Below, in pieces: positions 38,632-46,128 of a DNA stretch of 46,171 bases; the stretch's first letter is position 1; every line of letters starts with the position of its first letter. Where the stretch lies: IMG/VR virus record IMGVR_UViG_3300045051_000154, positions 1 through 46,171 of that record. One strand, 5' to 3'. A program made the translations under genes and the position numbers. The notes below the pieces were generated by a model. That model did no database searches and was not told the DNA's origin. It was given only the letters and a program-made list of their open reading frames with translations. The stretch comes from a virus.

Positions 38632-38935
38632 CTTATCATACCAACAGGGCACAACGAGACACGGCACAACCGCCAACGCTAAGCCACCGAGCTAGCAAAT
38701 GCCTCCGAGCTCCTAGCGGGATTGAGAACAAAAGCACCTTTACAACTGAATAACTAAGCTAGCACGGGCTTGCGAAATATAGCGGGGAGCGTAACACACC
38801 GCAACCACCAACGGGCAACCGCATGGGGTCGCATGAGACGGCAAAGCTAGCGACAACGGGGCTTTTATAGTCTCACGGGGGGGCTTCGGCTTCTCCGCGA
38901 GCGTATAAATTAAAACATGGGAGGAGGTAAAAACC
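38632..38935 (+). promoter_or_regulatory. Long untranslated leader of the early operon
   Basis: About 300 bases between the promoter and the first good gene. It holds no supported frame longer than 15 codons, a GAGAC/GTCTC inverted pair (near 38834 and 38870), G-runs and three GCTAGC hexamers. It might carry a structured or regulatory RNA, but no single clear fold emerges by eye. Confidence 0.4.
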
Positions 38936-39025
38936 ATGACAATCCGCGAAATCTTACAACTAACCGCGCCTGAAGTGCTTGAGGCACTTGAGGCAATCAC
39001 TGGGGGCAATAATGCTAGCGCGTAA
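38936..39025 (+). CDS. Early leader peptide/mini-protein (29 aa)
   Basis: A 29-codon frame with the strongest ribosome site in the window (GGAGGAGG before AAAAACC and the ATG). The product is helical and acidic (REILQLTAPEVLEALEAITG). It overlaps the next gene by 14 bases. It could be a functional micro-protein or a translational leader. Confidence 0.5.
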   Translation: MTIREILQLTAPEVLEALEAITGGNNASA

Positions 39026-39185
39026 TTTGCCACGGTTAACCGTTATTGAACGGGCGCGCTTGTTGCTACATCCAAGGCAACGCGCAACGCTAAAAAAGAC
39101 GCTTTATTTTTGGGCGCTTCTACTAGCGGGCTATATCGGTTATATCCTATTAATCGACCAAGTATTAAAATCTAACGGGCTTTAG
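39012..39185 (+). CDS. Small single-span membrane protein (57 aa)
   Basis: A 57-residue protein with a basic N-terminal half (RARLLLHPRQRATLKK) and one transmembrane helix (LYFWALLLAGYIGYILLI). ATG 39012 has GGGGG upstream within the overlapping gene. An early membrane protein could modify host entry or exclusion; that is inference. Confidence 0.55.
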   Translation: MLARNLPRLTVIERARLLLHPRQRATLKKTLYFWALLLAGYIGYILLIDQVLKSNGL

Positions 39186-39210
39186 AGCCTAAACGGGAGA
39201 ATTGAGAACC

Positions 39211-39675
39211 ATGAAGAGAGTATTTTCATCACAAAAAGAGACGGCGCAAGTATTTGCCAAGCAATCACAAAACAGCGGGCAATCTAGCACGGGCACGCTA
39301 TACTTCAACAACAACGCCATTTATAGCTACGGCTATCATTTCCCAATTGCCTACATTATCGGCGATAATCTAGCAATCTTTAACCACCGAGGCTATTCAA
39401 ACACCACGGCCAAGCACAAAAGCAATGTTTTGAGCGCTTTGATTGAAGCGGGCTACACTGTTTTAACATTCCCAATCTATTCCAAGGGTTACGGCCATGA
39501 CCAAGTAGACATCGAAAAATGGTATTTGGACGAAATAGCCGTCAACATAAAACGGCTTGAACGCGCTCGCACAACATGGACAAAAGAGAACGCGACCGAG
39601 AACATCGAGAAGCTGAAGAGAGAAGTCAACATTTACAAGGCCAACAAGGTTATTGTAGACCGAGAATTGAGCTAA
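39211..39675 (+). CDS. Early phage protein with SYGxHFPIA motif (154 aa)
   Basis: A 154-residue protein of a family I recognise from large and uncultivated phages: SSQKETAQVFAKQSQNSG, then IYSYGYHFPIAYI and FNHRGYSNTTAKHKSNVLSA, with conserved His, Tyr and Lys. The role is undefined. The C-terminal part is a charged helix (KRLERARTTWTKENATENIE). ATG 39211 is preferred over TTG 39202. Confidence 0.6.
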   Translation: MKRVFSSQKETAQVFAKQSQNSGQSSTGTLYFNNNAIYSYGYHFPIAYIIGDNLAIFNHRGYSNTTAKHKSNVLSALIEAGYTVLTFPIYSKGYGHDQVDIEKWYLDEIAVNIKRLERARTTWTKENATENIEKLKREVNIYKANKVIVDRELS

Positions 39676-39678
39676 GCC

Positions 39679-39804
39679 ATGACGGGGCGATTTAGGGTAA
39701 CATTGACCAAGGCGGGGCGCTATTGGACGCGCCTCGACTTTGGGACATGGGACGAATTAAAAACTAAATACGGCAAGCTAGCCGTGAGAATTGAGGAGAT
39801 TTAG
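39679..39804 (+). CDS. Small basic protein (41 aa)
   Basis: A 41-codon frame starting 3 bases after the previous stop. The product has beta-like alternation (GRFRVTLTKAGRYWTRLDFG) and a short helix. It lacks a strong ribosome site, so it may rely on coupling. No family recognised. Confidence 0.45.
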   Translation: MTGRFRVTLTKAGRYWTRLDFGTWDELKTKYGKLAVRIEEI

Positions 39805-39806
39805 AC

Positions 39807-40208
39807 ATGACGAAAAAAGAGCTAACAGCTATAAAAACCATTGTCGATTATCTTTGGGAGGACGAAGAGCGCCATTTTGAAGAGAATGACAAGCCAAAAA
39901 ATCACATCTTCAGACAATTGAAGACGCTGAAGAACCTGAAGCCGTCAGACCATGACGCGCTAGCTGAATTAAAAGAGAACTTGCACAACACCGCTAAAGA
40001 GGCACGGGAGAACTGGCACGACCGACTAAAAAATGATGTTGGATTTGAAGACGAACAGCTAACAGTTACCGCGATTGAAGAGGGCGGATTAATGGATGTT
40101 GAAGCACTGAATGACTTCGAGAATATCCAATTTGACGCGGGCTATATTTGCGGACTTCGGGAAGCAATTAGACAGATTGAAATTGAGAGAGGAGAACGGG
40201 CATGCTAA
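39807..40208 (+). CDS. Early hypothetical protein (133 aa)
   Basis: A 133-residue helical, acidic protein (AIKTIVDYLWEDEERHFEEN; ALAELKENLHNTAKEARENW). GAGGAG lies before the ATG, 2 bases after the previous stop. No family recognised. First gene after the G+C-rich part of the early region; composition now returns to A+T-rich. Confidence 0.5.
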   Translation: MTKKELTAIKTIVDYLWEDEERHFEENDKPKNHIFRQLKTLKNLKPSDHDALAELKENLHNTAKEARENWHDRLKNDVGFEDEQLTVTAIEEGGLMDVEALNDFENIQFDAGYICGLREAIRQIEIERGERAC

Positions 40209-40612
40209 AACCTAAAATTTACTCCATGGATTATGACGAATTGAATGAACACATCGGGCACACTATAGTTTGCAATGATGTTTGGGACTGGCAGACGAAC
40301 CGACAGACTGGAATTGAAATTAGATGTTTGGACTGCGACACCGAACCGCTATTTGAAGCCGTTGCAATACCGAACGGAGGCGGGGAGAGAATTAGCCGAG
40401 AGCGCGCCATTGAAATGCTGAAGACGAAGACAATACCTGAAGACTGCTATCTTATGAGCTACGAATACGGCAAAGACAATATCAATATTGTTGACGAGGA
40501 GACCGAAGAGACGGACGAAGAATATTGGACTGGCCTCGAATATGACGATTTGGAGACCATTGAAGAAGACGAAGAATATCAAAACTTTGAACTATGGAGC
40601 AAGCAATCATGA
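40202..40612 (+). CDS. Early acidic protein with Cys pair (136 aa)
   Basis: A 136-residue protein with CNDVWDW, IRCLDCDTEP (a CxxC in the middle) and a very acidic tail (DEETEETDEEYWTGLEYDDL). The acidic end is like that of DNA-mimic or chaperone-type early proteins, but this is composition only. It overlaps both neighbours. Confidence 0.5.
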   Translation: MLKPKIYSMDYDELNEHIGHTIVCNDVWDWQTNRQTGIEIRCLDCDTEPLFEAVAIPNGGGERISRERAIEMLKTKTIPEDCYLMSYEYGKDNINIVDEETEETDEEYWTGLEYDDLETIEEDEEYQNFELWSKQS

Positions 40613-40815
40613 GTATTGAGAATGACAGAAAAAAAGCCAAGTATATTGTTACTACAATTTGCGAACTGAAGACGAATTATTTTATCGAAGCTAACAGCAG
40701 AGAGGAGGCTGAAGAAAAATATCACGACCAAGACTGGATTGAGCCATTTGAAGAGGTAAGTTACGACAATGAGCACATCATTGAGATAAAGGAGAATGAA
40801 GACCATGAGGACTGA
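40609..40815 (+). CDS. Early hypothetical protein (68 aa)
   Basis: A 68-residue protein (AKYIVTTICELKTNYFIEAN, then EAEEKYHDQ), a beta-strand and helix alternation seen in small phage proteins with a 'sensitive to env' type fold; no name is assigned. ATG 40609 overlaps the previous stop as ATGA. Confidence 0.5.
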   Translation: MSIENDRKKAKYIVTTICELKTNYFIEANSREEAEEKYHDQDWIEPFEEVSYDNEHIIEIKENEDHED

Positions 40816-41377
40816 AAAAATAAAACTATACACCTTTGACGAACTGGACGAAGAAGCCAAGCAAAAAGTGATTGAGAAGTTTAGCGACATCAATGTTGAT
40901 TATGAATGGCACGACTGGATATTAGAAGAAGAGACCGCACGACTTGCAACGCTCGGCTATGAGGGAGCTGAAATAGCCTATAGCGGATTTTACAGTCAGG
41001 GAGACGGGGCAAGCTTTACGGCTCAGATCGATTTGGACAAGTGGTTGCGCGGGCGCAAGATTAGAACAAAATACAAAAAGATTGCCGAGAATAATGAAGA
41101 GATTGACGCGAATGTCTTCAGAAATTCTAGTCATTATGTTCACGAATATACAGTCGATGTTGAATTATCACCGAACTACTACTCGGAGATTGAATTTGAC
41201 CAAAACAAACTGAATGAATTGACGGAGCTGATTAGAGAAGATGTTCGGGATAATTGCAATCAGATATACCGAAGACTGCAAAAAGAATACGAATATCAAA
41301 CATCTGAAGACGCCATTGTTGAGACGATTAGAGCTAACGACTATGAATTTTTGGCCGGAGGTCAATTATGGCGCTAG
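40805..41377 (+). CDS. Early phage protein with SGFYSQGDGASF motif (190 aa)
   Basis: A 190-residue protein of a widely distributed phage family: KLYTFDELDEEAKQKVIEKF at the start (residues about 6-25), then AEIAYSGFYSQGDGASFTAQ (about 57-76). The function is not established in what I can recall. ATG 40805 is chosen over 40796 because AAAGGAG is 9 bases before it. It overlaps the next gene. Confidence 0.65.
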   Translation: MRTEKIKLYTFDELDEEAKQKVIEKFSDINVDYEWHDWILEEETARLATLGYEGAEIAYSGFYSQGDGASFTAQIDLDKWLRGRKIRTKYKKIAENNEEIDANVFRNSSHYVHEYTVDVELSPNYYSEIEFDQNKLNELTELIREDVRDNCNQIYRRLQKEYEYQTSEDAIVETIRANDYEFLAGGQLWR

Positions 41378-41607
41378 ATACCAAGTGGAGAGACAACGCG
41401 AAGCACATCATTGAATTATGTTGGGACGCATACGAAGACGAAAGTTATGATATTGAAAAGGTAGACGCGTGGACGGAGGAGCGCGCAAAAGACTTTTGCC
41501 GAGAGCACATCGAAGATGTTTATGCTCGGGGAGACGGCAATTTTATCTTCAGGGAAGAAAAAAGAATTGAGAATGAATTAAACGCGGAAGGAGTTTATTG
41601 TGAATAA
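41368..41607 (+). CDS. Early hypothetical protein (79 aa)
   Basis: A 79-residue acidic helical protein (HIIELCWDAYEDESYDIEKV; REEKRIENELNAEGVYCE). It starts inside the previous gene after GGAGG. No family recognised. Confidence 0.5.
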   Translation: MALDTKWRDNAKHIIELCWDAYEDESYDIEKVDAWTEERAKDFCREHIEDVYARGDGNFIFREEKRIENELNAEGVYCE

Positions 41608-41971
41608 ACGAGCGGAACTATTAAGAAATATTGTTACCGAGGTTGTCGGTTACAACGGAGCGCTAGAGGGCTATGAAGCGCATATCTTTGACGAGGAGTT
41701 TTTTGATGTATACTTCTCAGAAAAAATGGAGATCGCGAGAGCGGTATTCTTCGGCAATATCGAATCATGGTCGGACGACTATATCAGGTTTAACGGCTAC
41801 GGCAATCTCGAGTCATTGAGTGATTGGGCTTATGAGGCTGAATTACTTGAGGGTGAAAAAGAAATTGTCAGTGAGGCTGAAGATCTACTAGAAGAGAACA
41901 GCGACAACGATTATCTAAAGGGACTACTGGACGAATTAAAAGAACTGGACAAGGAGGAAGACAATGAGTAA
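41600..41971 (+). CDS. Early hypothetical protein with RFNGYGNLESL motif (123 aa)
   Basis: A 123-residue protein with YEAHIFDEEFFDVYFSEKME, ARAVFFGNIESWSDDYIRFN and GYGNLESLSDW, a pattern shared by phage proteins of unknown function. GTG start overlapping the previous gene by 8 bases; GGAAGGAG precedes it. Acidic tail. Confidence 0.6.
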   Translation: MNKRAELLRNIVTEVVGYNGALEGYEAHIFDEEFFDVYFSEKMEIARAVFFGNIESWSDDYIRFNGYGNLESLSDWAYEAELLEGEKEIVSEAEDLLEENSDNDYLKGLLDELKELDKEEDNE

Positions 41972-42131
41972 TGACGAACTATCAGTGCTCAGAGCCATGA
42001 ATAATAAAAGACTTGTTCAGCACTATAAAGACTACTTATACGAATTTAAGCATGTTTTATCAATTGGACGCTACGAAAATTGGTATTTAGGATTAGTCGA
42101 GGGTGAAATGGAGAGGAGAGGACTACTATGA
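41964..42131 (+). CDS. Small hypothetical protein (55 aa)
   Basis: A 55-codon frame from ATG 41964 with AAGGAGG just upstream and an ATGA overlap with the next gene. The product is helical (NNKRLVQHYKDYLYEFKHVL; LVEGEMERRGLL). No family recognised, but the signals are good. Confidence 0.55.
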   Translation: MSNDELSVLRAMNNKRLVQHYKDYLYEFKHVLSIGRYENWYLGLVEGEMERRGLL

Positions 42132-42490
42132 AGCAGTGCGAATTTTGCAGAATAGATATTGAGGACGAGCGATATTGCTCGGTGAAGACCAACGGAGTTG
42201 AGGGAAGCCGGCACTATCACAATCAGTGCTTTGATACGATGTTTTTTGACGCGCTATGGAAGCACTATCCTATTAGGACTGAAGCTGAGGGCTATGAAAT
42301 GCCGGAGGATTATCAAAATAAAATTGAGATTGTTTGGGGCATTGACGATGTTCAATCAGTTGCTTCAGATCTAACGGACGAACAGTGCCGTGAGGTGCTA
42401 AGACTAGCCAAGAAGAACCATGACGCCAATGAGGGCATAAACTGGATTGTATTAGAGACAATAGCAGATATTGTGAGGAGACAATCATGA
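42128..42490 (+). CDS. Early zinc-binding protein (120 aa)
   Basis: A 120-residue protein starting with CEFCRIDIEDERYCS (C-x2-C) and SRHYHNQCFD (His and Cys), a zinc-ribbon-like unit, followed by a helical acidic part. Overlaps both neighbours by ATGA. Function unknown. Confidence 0.55.
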   Translation: MKQCEFCRIDIEDERYCSVKTNGVEGSRHYHNQCFDTMFFDALWKHYPIRTEAEGYEMPEDYQNKIEIVWGIDDVQSVASDLTDEQCREVLRLAKKNHDANEGINWIVLETIADIVRRQS

Positions 42491-42768
42491 CAATTAGAGA
42501 GTTTATCAAAATCCTGAAAAAATACGGTGAAGACCGCGAGTTGCTTTACGCGAATGACGAGGAGCTAAATCAAATCTATACCGGCTTCGAGGTTGCAGAC
42601 CTAGACACGACCGGTAAAGTGATTATGTTCCCGCTATCCGGTGCAGAATACGAAGTGGAATACTCACACGGAGACACCTTTTGTCCGAATTTCGGAGAGC
42701 CGGTGCTACCAAATGAGGCGGGTCGATGTTCACTTTGCAACGCCAAATTAGAACCGGAGGAAGAATGA
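42487..42768 (+). CDS. Early protein with degenerate zinc ribbon (93 aa)
   Basis: A 93-residue protein. N-terminal TIREFIKILKKYGEDRELLY resembles a helix-turn segment, then a beta region. The end FCPNFGEPV ... RCSLC looks like a zinc ribbon (CPNCGxPV...CxxC) in which the second Cys is replaced by Phe. ATGA overlaps at both ends. Confidence 0.5.
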   Translation: MTIREFIKILKKYGEDRELLYANDEELNQIYTGFEVADLDTTGKVIMFPLSGAEYEVEYSHGDTFCPNFGEPVLPNEAGRCSLCNAKLEPEEE

Positions 42769-42956
42769 CTTATATTGACGATGCCGGTAAAGAATGTTTT
42801 GACGATCAGGACTTAGACGCGCTCGAAGAGCTAGGCTATGACACCGAGAATATGTCAGACGAAGAATTAACGAACGCCTACAATCAGGCACTGGGAGACA
42901 GAATGCCTGAGGATTACGAGGAAAGGAGCGACCATGAGTGTGAGACAGATGTATAA
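42765..42956 (+). CDS. Small acidic protein (63 aa)
   Basis: A 63-residue, strongly acidic protein (YDTENMSDEELTNAYNQAL; EDYEERSDHECETDV). ATG 42765 overlaps the previous stop as ATGA and has GGAGGAAG upstream; earlier in-frame starts lie in the preceding gene. No family recognised. Confidence 0.5.
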   Translation: MTYIDDAGKECFDDQDLDALEELGYDTENMSDEELTNAYNQALGDRMPEDYEERSDHECETDV

Positions 42957-43149
42957 AAAGTTTAGAATTAAGTTCAGATATGAAGAGACCGGAGAGGCAA
43001 TTGTTTGGGGAGATACCAAAGACGATGCCGTAAAATCTCTATCGACTCACCTGAAGAATATCGGGACTGAAGAGCTAAACTATCAATTCATTGACAACGA
43101 TTGTGTTATCAAAGAAGTTGCAGAGCTTGAGGTGAAAAATGTGGAGTAA
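42934..43149 (+). CDS. Small hypothetical protein (71 aa)
   Basis: A 71-residue protein with alternating strands and a helix (KKFRIKFRYEETGEAIVWGD, DAVKSLSTHLKNIG). AAAGGAG precedes ATG 42934, which lies within the previous gene. Similar in fold pattern to the 68-residue protein at 40609. Confidence 0.5.
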   Translation: MSVRQMYKKFRIKFRYEETGEAIVWGDTKDDAVKSLSTHLKNIGTEELNYQFIDNDCVIKEVAELEVKNVE

Positions 43150-43246
43150 CCGAAAATTATTTACAGTAGTTATTATCACAATATTAGCTTGGGCTTTCAC
43201 GATGTATTACACTGGACAAGCATTAAGATTCATTTTAGGAGGATAA
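43139..43246 (+). CDS. Mini membrane protein (35 aa)
   Basis: A 35-codon frame overlapping the previous gene by 11 bases. The product is one hydrophobic helix (LFTVVIITILAWAFTMYYTG) with a short tail. GAGGTG lies upstream, and its own end carries AGGAGG, the ribosome site of the next gene. Confidence 0.5.
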   Translation: MWSNRKLFTVVIITILAWAFTMYYTGQALRFILGG

Positions 43247-43486
43247 ATGAAGTTTAGATTATTCAAACGAAAACAAAAAGAAGCAAAACCATTCGTCCCT
43301 TCTCAGGATGTTGAGCAATTCTTCACTGACAAGGGAGTCAAGGTAAAAAACCGAAGTGGGCTTTATCCACTGGCAATCTATATTGGTAACACCTTAGTTG
43401 CCGGTGCATTGTGGGTAGAGGTCGGCGCTCATGAAGATGGTAAAAGAAAAATAGTTACTTACGGAGTATATAAAGACAGGAGCTAG
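43247..43486 (+). CDS. Small basic protein (79 aa)
   Basis: A 79-residue protein with a very basic start (MKFRLFKRKQKEAKPF) and a beta-rich remainder (YPLAIYIGNTLVAGALWVEV). Begins directly after the previous stop with AGGAGG in that gene's last codons. No family recognised. Confidence 0.55.
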   Translation: MKFRLFKRKQKEAKPFVPSQDVEQFFTDKGVKVKNRSGLYPLAIYIGNTLVAGALWVEVGAHEDGKRKIVTYGVYKDRS

Positions 43487-43487
43487 A

Positions 43488-43877
43488 ATGCCACGCGCCA
43501 AACAAAAGATAAAATTTGTCGCACATCTTAACCCCGATCAATATTGGCAGGTTCAATACTTGATAACGGTAACGAAGAGAGACATTTCAGAATTGATTGA
43601 AGAAGCAGTTAAATCTGCCGTCCGGTATATGGACGAAAATCCTAACAAGAACTATCACAAGATCGAAAGACAAAAGAACTATAAAGACCAAACGGCTTAT
43701 ATCACTAGAGACAGCGACATCGCTTTGAAGCTTGTTAAAATCAACAATGATATGGACGGTTGGAGTCGCAACGCTTTTGTCAGATATGGATTAAGAAAAG
43801 TATTAGCTAGCTACGCGGTCAGATACCCGGAGTTAAATAAAATAGCAAGAAAATACGAGGAGAAAAATGAGAATTAA
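43488..43877 (+). CDS. Ribbon-helix-helix-like protein (129 aa)
   Basis: A 129-residue basic protein with two segments that each look like a ribbon-helix-helix unit: KIKFVAHLNPDQYWQVQYLI, then TKRDISELIEEAVKSAV; and QTAYITRDSDIALKLVKINN, then WSRNAFVRYGLRKVL. RHH proteins bind DNA as dimers; two copies in tandem could form a pseudo-dimer. It may regulate early genes or bind DNA during replication. GACAGGAG precedes the ATG. It overlaps the ATPase gene. Confidence 0.55.
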   Translation: MPRAKQKIKFVAHLNPDQYWQVQYLITVTKRDISELIEEAVKSAVRYMDENPNKNYHKIERQKNYKDQTAYITRDSDIALKLVKINNDMDGWSRNAFVRYGLRKVLASYAVRYPELNKIARKYEEKNEN

Positions 43878-45117
43878 AAAACTAACATTAAAAAACTTTA
43901 GACGCTTTGCAGAAGCTGAGTTTGAGTTCGGAGAGACTAACTATCTTACCGGCCAAAACGGTGCGGGCAAAACGACTATCAAGGAAGCCATTATATTCTG
44001 CCTATACGGGCTAGACCATAACGGCACAAACAAAGGCTTAGACGACCTGATAAAAAATGGTGAGAAGGTCATGGAAGTTTGGTGCGAATTTGAAAACTTT
44101 ACCATTAAAAGAGTTCGCTCTTCTAACAAGACCCGAATCCTATACATTGACGGAAGCCAAGCTGAAATAACATCTGATGTTACTCAGAAGAACTTGGAAA
44201 ATGTTTTACCGGATGTCAACTTATTCCTAACAGTGTTTGACTCAGGAAGCTTTTTCAAACTGGACGAGAAGACTCAGAGACAATTAATCCTAGACAATAC
44301 GCCGGCCGTAGATCAGAAGAAGCTATTCTTACAGCATCACCCGGCTGAATTGGCCGAGAAATATAATATTATATTCGGCGACTACAAAATGGAACGCGCA
44401 AGGTTCATGGGAATTAAACGAAATTTAGAGGCTGAAATGAATCAGCTCAGAACGGTTATTACCACGAAACCATATACCAAAGAAGAGCTTGAAGCTCAGG
44501 CTTATCAGGTATTAAAACTGAAGAAGCAATTTGAAGCTGAGACTCCACCTGAGAAATGTGACAAATGTGGACAATCAATTCCAAGACCGGCTTCAGTGAA
44601 ACCACAATACGACCAAGCGCTTGCGAAGTTTGAAGCAATGAAGGGAGTCGCCCTTGAGATTGCAGAGAAGGCCAAAGAAGCGCAAAAAGAACTGGACGCT
44701 AAGGCTGAGAAGTTGAAAGATATTCAGAAGATTATCGACATCTTCGCACCTAACGGATTACCGGCAATTGAGCTTGACATGAAGCTAGAACCTATTGTAA
44801 AATATTTACAAGGATTAAATAGCGGAATTGAGGTAAAAACACTAAGAGAAGTCAAGACAACACTAGAGTGGGTAGAGTGCTTTGAAGTCTATGTCAACGG
44901 AGTGATTTACAAGCGCTTATCAACGGGGGAGCAAAAGAAAATTGATCTTGCATTCTCCAAACTACTCGACCAACTGACCGAGGGTCAAGTGAATATGTTC
45001 TTCATTGACCACAAGGAATCAATCACTGGAGACTTAGGTAAAATTGACGGACAAGTGTTTTATGCTCAGGTCGCTGAGGATAGTAGCTTGACAATTAAAG
45101 ACGCATTAAAAAAATAA
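43867..45117 (+). CDS. SbcC/Rad50-like ATPase
   Basis: A 416-residue SMC-type ATPase. N-terminal lobe: KLTLKNFRRF and Walker A GQNGAGKTT (residues about 30-38). Middle: coiled coil with a zinc-hook CDKCGQ (about 234-239), then the returning coil. C-terminal lobe: ABC signature LSTGEQKKIDLAFSKLL (about 352-368) and Walker B MFFIDHKES (about 376-384). In Walker B the residue after Asp is His, not the usual Glu. Length is short, like phage members (T4 gp46 is larger). It pairs with a nuclease in other phages to process ends; the metallophosphoesterase at 332 has no SbcD features. Confidence 0.8.
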   Translation: MRIKKLTLKNFRRFAEAEFEFGETNYLTGQNGAGKTTIKEAIIFCLYGLDHNGTNKGLDDLIKNGEKVMEVWCEFENFTIKRVRSSNKTRILYIDGSQAEITSDVTQKNLENVLPDVNLFLTVFDSGSFFKLDEKTQRQLILDNTPAVDQKKLFLQHHPAELAEKYNIIFGDYKMERARFMGIKRNLEAEMNQLRTVITTKPYTKEELEAQAYQVLKLKKQFEAETPPEKCDKCGQSIPRPASVKPQYDQALAKFEAMKGVALEIAEKAKEAQKELDAKAEKLKDIQKIIDIFAPNGLPAIELDMKLEPIVKYLQGLNSGIEVKTLREVKTTLEWVECFEVYVNGVIYKRLSTGEQKKIDLAFSKLLDQLTEGQVNMFFIDHKESITGDLGKIDGQVFYAQVAEDSSLTIKDALKK

Positions 45118-45132
45118 TTAAAGGAGACAATT

Positions 45133-45996
45133 ATGTCTGAAGAATCAAAAGACATGACTATCTATGTCACGGATAGTGGAGTCCCAATGGGGCTCGAGGG
45201 TTTTCAACCAAAGCAATCTTTTGGAAACCTAAAGCGTGACAGCATCACCGGGGAGATTGAATATACTTCTAACGGTGAAAGACGCGAAGAGTGGGATGTT
45301 ATCTTCACTAACGCATGGTATGAAAAAGCATTATTCACTGGCGGATTCGGTGACGGTGCTAAACCTGAATGTAAAACTCATAACAAGACCTTGAACAAAA
45401 GCGCTCTTGAGGGCACTGTTTACGGGCCTTGCGAGTTTTGTCCGAACAATCAATGGGCTGACGGCCCTGACGGTAAAAGAATACCGCCTAAATGTAAAGA
45501 CAGCTTGGCTTTAGCCGGTTGGCTTGATTCTGGACGAACACAACCATTCGTTCTTAGATTATCCGGTAAAAGCATGAAGGTCGGTGAAGCTATCCTTCAG
45601 GATATGTTTGACCACATGCAACCATTATTCCAATTCGCTTACAAGATTAGACTTGGTGAGCTTCAAGGAACTGGAATCAAATGGAGAGACTGGATTATTG
45701 AAAAAGGAACTAACCTTGAAGAAGTAAATAAAGATTTGATGTCAGAACTCGGATGCGAATATGTTGAGAGAACTGCTAAATTAAATTCACTTCTTCCGGG
45801 TCAAGACGCTGCTGAGTCTTTAGCTGATGGAGTATCTGCTGAAGAGGTAGCTGAATTGATGGGTGGAGAGATCATTGAAGAAGGTGAAGTAGTCACTGGA
45901 AAAGAAATGCCAAAAGAAATGCCTGCTGACTTTGGTAAAAAAGAACTTAGCCAAGAAGAACAGGTGAAAAACGGCACTATTCCGTTCGCCTCTTAA
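45133..45996 (+). CDS. Putative single-stranded DNA-binding protein with zinc site (287 aa)
   Basis: A 287-residue protein. Residues about 30-200 are mixed beta with a Cys/His cluster (PECKTHNKTLN ... GPCEFCPNNQW ... PPKCKDS) that fits a zinc site inserted in an OB-type fold. A flexible acidic region follows, then the end KNGTIPFAS, close to the D-x-IPF tip by which SSBs recruit partners. Together with its place after the SbcC-like gene and before replication genes, this suggests a T4 gp32-like role. Evidence is by pattern only. AAGGAG precedes the ATG. Confidence 0.55.
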   Translation: MSEESKDMTIYVTDSGVPMGLEGFQPKQSFGNLKRDSITGEIEYTSNGERREEWDVIFTNAWYEKALFTGGFGDGAKPECKTHNKTLNKSALEGTVYGPCEFCPNNQWADGPDGKRIPPKCKDSLALAGWLDSGRTQPFVLRLSGKSMKVGEAILQDMFDHMQPLFQFAYKIRLGELQGTGIKWRDWIIEKGTNLEEVNKDLMSELGCEYVERTAKLNSLLPGQDAAESLADGVSAEEVAELMGGEIIEEGEVVTGKEMPKEMPADFGKKELSQEEQVKNGTIPFAS

Positions 45997-46004
45997 TTAA
46001 ATAA

Positions 46005-46038
46005 AAGAGAGAGATTGATTAATTTCTTTCTCTCTCTT
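46005..46038 (+). terminator. Hairpin after the SSB-like gene
   Basis: AAGAGAGAGA (46005-46014) pairs with TCTCTCTCTT (46029-46038), a 10-bp purine/pyrimidine stem. The T-run after it is poor (ACTAAAAATTATTTT), so termination may be partial. It marks the end of the early operon or an attenuation point. Confidence 0.5.
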
Positions 46039-46083
46039 ACTAAAAATTATTTTATGCTTAACTAGATTTAGTCGCAGGAAATT

Positions 46084-46099
46084 CCCCCCCTACCCCCCC
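46084..46099 (+). other. Paired C7 tracts
   Basis: CCCCCCC TA CCCCCCC lies in the gap before the last partial gene, followed by the palindrome AAGAAAATTTCTT. On the other strand it is two G7 runs. Two runs alone do not make a canonical quadruplex, but they may matter for polymerase slippage or sequencing errors. Confidence 0.4.
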
Positions 46100-46128
46100 A
46101 AGAAAATTTCTTGAAGAGATAGGACGGA

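Larger units (their letters stand above)
38471..39964. repeat. Seven GCTAGC palindromes clustered in 1.5 kb
   Basis: GCTAGC occurs at 38471, 38691, 38758, 38846, 39014, 39777 and 39959, against well under one expected by chance in that length. Copies lie both in the untranslated leader and in genes. They may be sites for a DNA-binding protein or a modification enzyme, or reflect the origin of this segment. Confidence 0.5.

Noticed and set aside
38740-39033. A 97-codon frame on the - strand in the early leader
   Set aside because: No ribosome site, runs antisense to two well-supported early genes and the leader, and the product is low-complexity.
46084-46099. G-quadruplex
   Set aside because: Only two G-runs on the - strand; four are needed for an intramolecular quadruplex.
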